Source: Sulfurospirillum sp.
GTDB lineage: Bacteria > Campylobacterota > Campylobacteria > Campylobacterales > QNZT01
Length of the DNA: 9,758 nt
Assembly (NCBI GenBank): GCA_003978405.1
Contig: QNZU01000094.1
Coordinates: 1-9,758 of the forward strand
Direction of reading: 5' to 3'
The notes under the pieces were generated by a model. The model was not told the origin of the DNA. It was given only the letters and a program-made list of their open reading frames with translations, and made no database searches. This document shows, in pieces, positions 7,165 through 9,758 of this stretch. Position 1 is the first letter of the stretch, and every line of letters begins with the position of its first letter. The translations under genes were made by a program, and so were the position numbers.

Positions 7165-7191
7165 AATTTTTGACATTTTTTTGCAAAAATT
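7165..7191 (+). terminator. Weak AT-rich hairpin after tamB
   Basis: AATTTTTG (7165-7172) and CAAAAATT (7184-7191) are exact inverted arms of 8 bases around an 11-base loop rich in T, starting 14 bases after the tamB stop. The stem has only one GC pair and no clean U-tract follows, so terminator function is doubtful; it is the best candidate before the next promoter. Confidence 0.25.
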
Positions 7192-7328
7192 TATTATCAA
7201 GTATATTAAATAAATATCTATAAAATTTAAATTATTTAAATAAACTGCTGAAATAAAAAAATTAAGATTTTTGATAAAGAAAATTTTAATTTTTGTCTAA
7301 GTTTAAAAGAGTTAAAATCAGGGAAATT

Positions 7329-7334
7329 TATACT
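7329..7334 (+). promoter_or_regulatory. -10 box, repeat lipoprotein promoter
   Basis: TATACT lies 24 bases before the ATG at 7359, followed by GGAG (7346-7349) at 9 bases spacing. The rest of the 207-base gap (7152-7358) is extremely AT-rich with short poly-A and poly-T tracts. It holds no open frame I can support and no recognisable -35 hexamer. Confidence 0.4.
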
Positions 7335-7358
7335 ATATTTAACTTGGAGTTTATAAAA

Positions 7359-9758
7359 ATGAGATTATCTACAGTTTTGATCAATATGATGGCACTTACG
7401 GTTTTGGTTTCTGGTTGTGGTTCAAACGGCACTGCAAAAAAGAGTATTAACAATAACAACACAACGGAACAAGAACAAGCTTTTTCTATAAAAACGGTCA
7501 ATAAAGCACCTTTAGCTTCAAATGTGAAGATTGACACGGCAGTAAATAATAGCTCTTCATTGACTCTTACATCATATGATCCTGACAAAGACACTCTTGA
7601 GTATGAGATAGTTTCTCAGCCTGAACATGGAGAGATAACAAGATTTAATAAAAAGAACGGAACATTTGTCTATAAACCAGATGATAATTTTAAAGGTGTT
7701 GATAAGTTTCAGTATTGTGTGAGTGATGGTGTTTCAAAGTCTGATATAAAAACAGTAACAATCGATGTTGATAACCAAGATGATATAACGGTACCAAATG
7801 CCCCAAGTGATCTTGTAGCAAAAGCAGGTAAATGCAATAGTATTGATATAAAATGGAGTGACAATTCAGACAATGAAGATGGTTTTGAGATTTACATAGA
7901 GAGATATGATGAAGATGGAGATTATGTAGAAGAGGACAGTTGGCTTGAAATGGTCGCTGATAAAGATGCTACAGAAGCCACTCTTTGGGGATTGAAAACC
8001 AACTCTACTTATAAAATCATCGTAAAAGCTAAAAATGCCGCAGGTAGTTCTGAAGGCACTACAGCTGAGATAAACATACCTAAAGTTACAACAAAACCAG
8101 ATGCACCGACAAATCTTAGAGTTAAAAATGTCGGTGAAAACTGTGTAAGGCTTGTTTGGGATGACGAGGCTGACAATGAAGAGGGATATGAGATATATAA
8201 AGATGGTGAATTGGTAAAAAAGATTGATGCAGATTGTGAATGTGTGTTGATAGGTGATTTGAATCCTGATGAAACTTATCATTTTAAGATAAGAGCTTTT
8301 AATGATGCAGGATATTCAGAAAGTTTATCAATTGATGCAACAACAAAAGCCATAACAGTAGATACAAATCCTAATCCAGATACAGATACAGATCCAAAGC
8401 CTCAGGATAAACACCTTATCATCACAACATCCGGAAATCAAATCATCACTCTTGGCGAGAGTGCTTTTTTGAAAATTTCTACAAAAAGTGATGCTAAGAT
8501 AGTTAAATATGAGTGGAAAGAGGGTGATAAAGTTCTAGGAAGCGGAGCGACTTTAGAGTATAAACCTGAAACAGATGGTGAGCATATCATCATCGTGACA
8601 GTTACTGATGATAAAGGATCTACTGATAGTAGTATTATTAAAGTTAATGTCAAGAAAAAAGAGGAGCCAAAGCCTGATACAACAAAACCAATCATCATAC
8701 TAAATGGAGCAAGAAATATCACAATCAAAGAGGGAGATACTTTTAAAGATCCTGGAGCAACAGCTAGTGATAATAAAGATGGAGATATCACAAATAAGAT
8801 CACAACAAGTGGAACTGTAGATAGTAGCAAAGCTGGAACATACACAATCACTTACAGTGTAAAAGATAATGCAGGAAACAGTGCCAGTATCACTAGAACA
8901 GTGAAGGTAGAAAAAAAGCCTGACACAACAAAGCCAGATACAACTAAACCAATCATCATACTAAATGGAGCAAGAAATATCACAATCACAGAGGGAGATA
9001 GCTTTAAAGATCCAGGAGCAACAGCTAGTGATAATAAAGATGGAGATATCACAAACAAGATCAAAACAAGTGGAACTGTAGATAACAATAAAGCTGGAAC
9101 ATACACAATCACTTACAGTGTAAAAGATAATGCAGGAAACAGTGCAAGTGTTACTAGAACAGTGAAGGTAGAGAAAAAACCAGACACTACAAAACCAGAT
9201 ACAACAAAACCGGTTATCACACTAAAAGGATCTAACCCAATCAGACTCACAGAGGGAGATTCTTTTAAAGATCCAGGAGCAACAGCTAGTGATAATAAAG
9301 ATGGAGATATCACAAATAAGATCACAACAAGTGGAACTGTAAATACTAGCAAAGTTGGTACATATATAATTACTTACAGTGTGAAAGATAGTGCAGGAAA
9401 CAGTGCAAGTATAACTAGAACAGTAATAGTAGAGAAGAAAGCAGATACAACAAAGCCAATCATCATACTAAATGGAGCAAGAAATATCACAATCAAAGAG
9501 GGAGATAGCTTTACTGATCCTGGAGCAACAGCTAGTGATAATGAGGATGGAGATATCACAAACAAGATCACAACAAGTGGAACTGTAGATACCAATAAAG
9601 CTGGAACATACACAATCACTTACAGTGTAACAGATAGTGCAGGAAATAGTGCAAGTATAACTAGAACAGTGAAAGTAGAGAAAAAACCTGACACTACAAA
9701 ACCAACCATTACATTAAAAGGATCAAACCCTATCACAATCACAGAGGGAGATAGCTTT
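7359..9758 (+). CDS. Large modular lipoprotein with cadherin-like, FN3, PKD-like and DUF5011 repeats, 3' end outside window
   Basis: 800 codons from the ATG at 7359, open to the right edge, so total length is unknown. Residues 1-19 are a lipoprotein signal peptide ending LVSGC, with lipidated Cys20 followed by Gly-Ser, which favours the outer membrane. Order of parts: low-complexity spacer (21-48); cadherin/VCBS-like Ig domain (about 50-138, with DPDKDTLEYEI and FVYKPDDNFKGVDKF); fibronectin type III domains at about 148-241 and 248-332; an Asp/Pro/Thr spacer (333-351); a PKD-like domain (352-432, with YEWKEGDKVLGSG and VTDDKGS); then DUF5011/HYR-type Ig-like repeats from 445 on. Such proteins serve as adhesins, matrix components or scaffolds that hold a catalytic or binding end away from the membrane. 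No catalytic domain is visible here, so the role is undetermined and may be set by the missing C-terminus. Asp-rich repeat loops (SDNKDGDIT) suggest calcium binding, an inference. It has its own promoter region and may or may not be linked to tamAB. Confidence 0.88.
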   Translation, partial: MRLSTVLINMMALTVLVSGCGSNGTAKKSINNNNTTEQEQAFSIKTVNKAPLASNVKIDTAVNNSSSLTLTSYDPDKDTLEYEIVSQPEHGEITRFNKKNGTFVYKPDDNFKGVDKFQYCVSDGVSKSDIKTVTIDVDNQDDITVPNAPSDLVAKAGKCNSIDIKWSDNSDNEDGFEIYIERYDEDGDYVEEDSWLEMVADKDATEATLWGLKTNSTYKIIVKAKNAAGSSEGTTAEINIPKVTTKPDAPTNLRVKNVGENCVRLVWDDEADNEEGYEIYKDGELVKKIDADCECVLIGDLNPDETYHFKIRAFNDAGYSESLSIDATTKAITVDTNPNPDTDTDPKPQDKHLIITTSGNQIITLGESAFLKISTKSDAKIVKYEWKEGDKVLGSGATLEYKPETDGEHIIIVTVTDDKGSTDSSIIKVNVKKKEEPKPDTTKPIIILNGARNITIKEGDTFKDPGATASDNKDGDITNKITTSGTVDSSKAGTYTITYSVKDNAGNSASITRTVKVEKKPDTTKPDTTKPIIILNGARNITITEGDSFKDPGATASDNKDGDITNKIKTSGTVDNNKAGTYTITYSVKDNAGNSASVTRTVKVEKKPDTTKPDTTKPVITLKGSNPIRLTEGDSFKDPGATASDNKDGDITNKITTSGTVNTSKVGTYIITYSVKDSAGNSASITRTVIVEKKADTTKPIIILNGARNITIKEGDSFTDPGATASDNEDGDITNKITTSGTVDTNKAGTYTITYSVTDSAGNSASITRTVKVEKKPDTTKPTITLKGSNPITITEGDSF
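8691..9758 (+). repeat. In-frame tandem repeats encoding DUF5011-type Ig-like domains
   Basis: Units start at 8691, 8952, 9213, 9459 and 9705; the last is cut by the window end. Periods are 87, 87, 82 and 82 codons. The 5-codon difference is one extra DTTKP in the linkers closing units 1 and 2. Every complete unit has the core DPGATASDN, DGDIT, TSGTV, a Gly-Thr-Tyr turn and SAGN or NAGN near the end. Two kinds of first strand occur: LNGARNITI (units 1, 2, 4) and LKGSNPI (units 3, 5), giving the order A-A-B-A-B. Long DNA stretches are nearly identical between units, synonymous positions included, pointing to recent duplication or gene conversion. Confidence 0.93.

Noticed and set aside
7256..7294. 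Inverted repeat AAAAATTAA / TTAATTTTT in the gap before the repeat lipoprotein
   Set aside because: The arms are pure A/T with a 21-base loop in a stretch that is nearly all A/T, so chance pairing is likely.
7866..8282. Antisense 138-codon frame rich in Phe/Ile/Tyr
   Set aside because: It is opposite the FN3 domains, where Asp/Glu/Lys codons give Phe/Ile/Tyr-rich complements. No ribosome site or family motif is seen.
8438..9619. Chain of four antisense open frames with similar hydrophobic proteins starting MIVYVPALL
   Set aside because: They lie opposite the sense repeats and resemble one another only because the sense DNA is repeated. The sense frame has clear domains and a signal peptide; the antisense frames have no support as genes.
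8691..9758. CRISPR-like periodic repeats
   Set aside because: The period is 246-261 bases, a multiple of three, in frame and coding throughout; there are no short repeats with unrelated spacers.

Overview
The window is AT-rich, compactly coded DNA that looks like a Gram-negative Campylobacterota (Epsilonproteobacteria) genome, possibly of the Sulfurimonas/Sulfurovum kind. The grounds are low GC, heavy use of AAA/GAT/TTT codons, TATAAT-type -10 boxes without clear -35 boxes, outer-membrane assembly genes, and frequent TTG starts (four of the six genes). The genus is a guess from style, not from a match.

Layout. Positions 1-757 (minus strand, running off the left edge) carry a cytoplasmic protein with an NYN/LabA-type nuclease-like domain followed by an OST-HTH/LOTUS RNA-binding domain. 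A 138-base divergent control region (758-895) holds a -10 box for each direction, two short palindromes and an alternating purine-pyrimidine tract. On the plus strand a closely spaced run of four genes follows: a lipid-anchored single-domain rhodanese (896-1459), a stand-alone asparaginase N-terminal domain (1494-1976), the Omp85 protein TamA (2035-3759) and the large periplasm-spanning protein TamB (3756-7151). tamA and tamB overlap by 4 bases (TTGA) and are almost certainly translationally coupled. The upstream pair may be co-transcribed with them, but -10-like boxes sit before the asparaginase gene and before tamA.

After an AT-rich gap of 207 bases comes a second transcription unit: a large modular lipoprotein (7359 to beyond the right edge, 800 codons visible). 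It has a cadherin/VCBS-like domain, two fibronectin type III domains, a PKD-like domain and then an array of DUF5011-type Ig-like repeats. The array is strikingly similar at DNA level and is cut by the window end.

Common theme. Four of the five plus-strand genes encode envelope proteins: two lipoproteins, an outer-membrane barrel and an inner-membrane-anchored periplasmic bridge. TamAB handles outer-membrane protein or lipid traffic. The repeat lipoprotein is probably displayed in the envelope or at the surface, but a functional link to TamAB is only positional. I see no CRISPR array, tRNA, rRNA, insertion sequence, phage gene or clearly new multi-gene system. The most notable points are the recombining repeat array, the one-domain asparaginase with its catalytic residues kept, and the palindrome-rich divergent promoter region.
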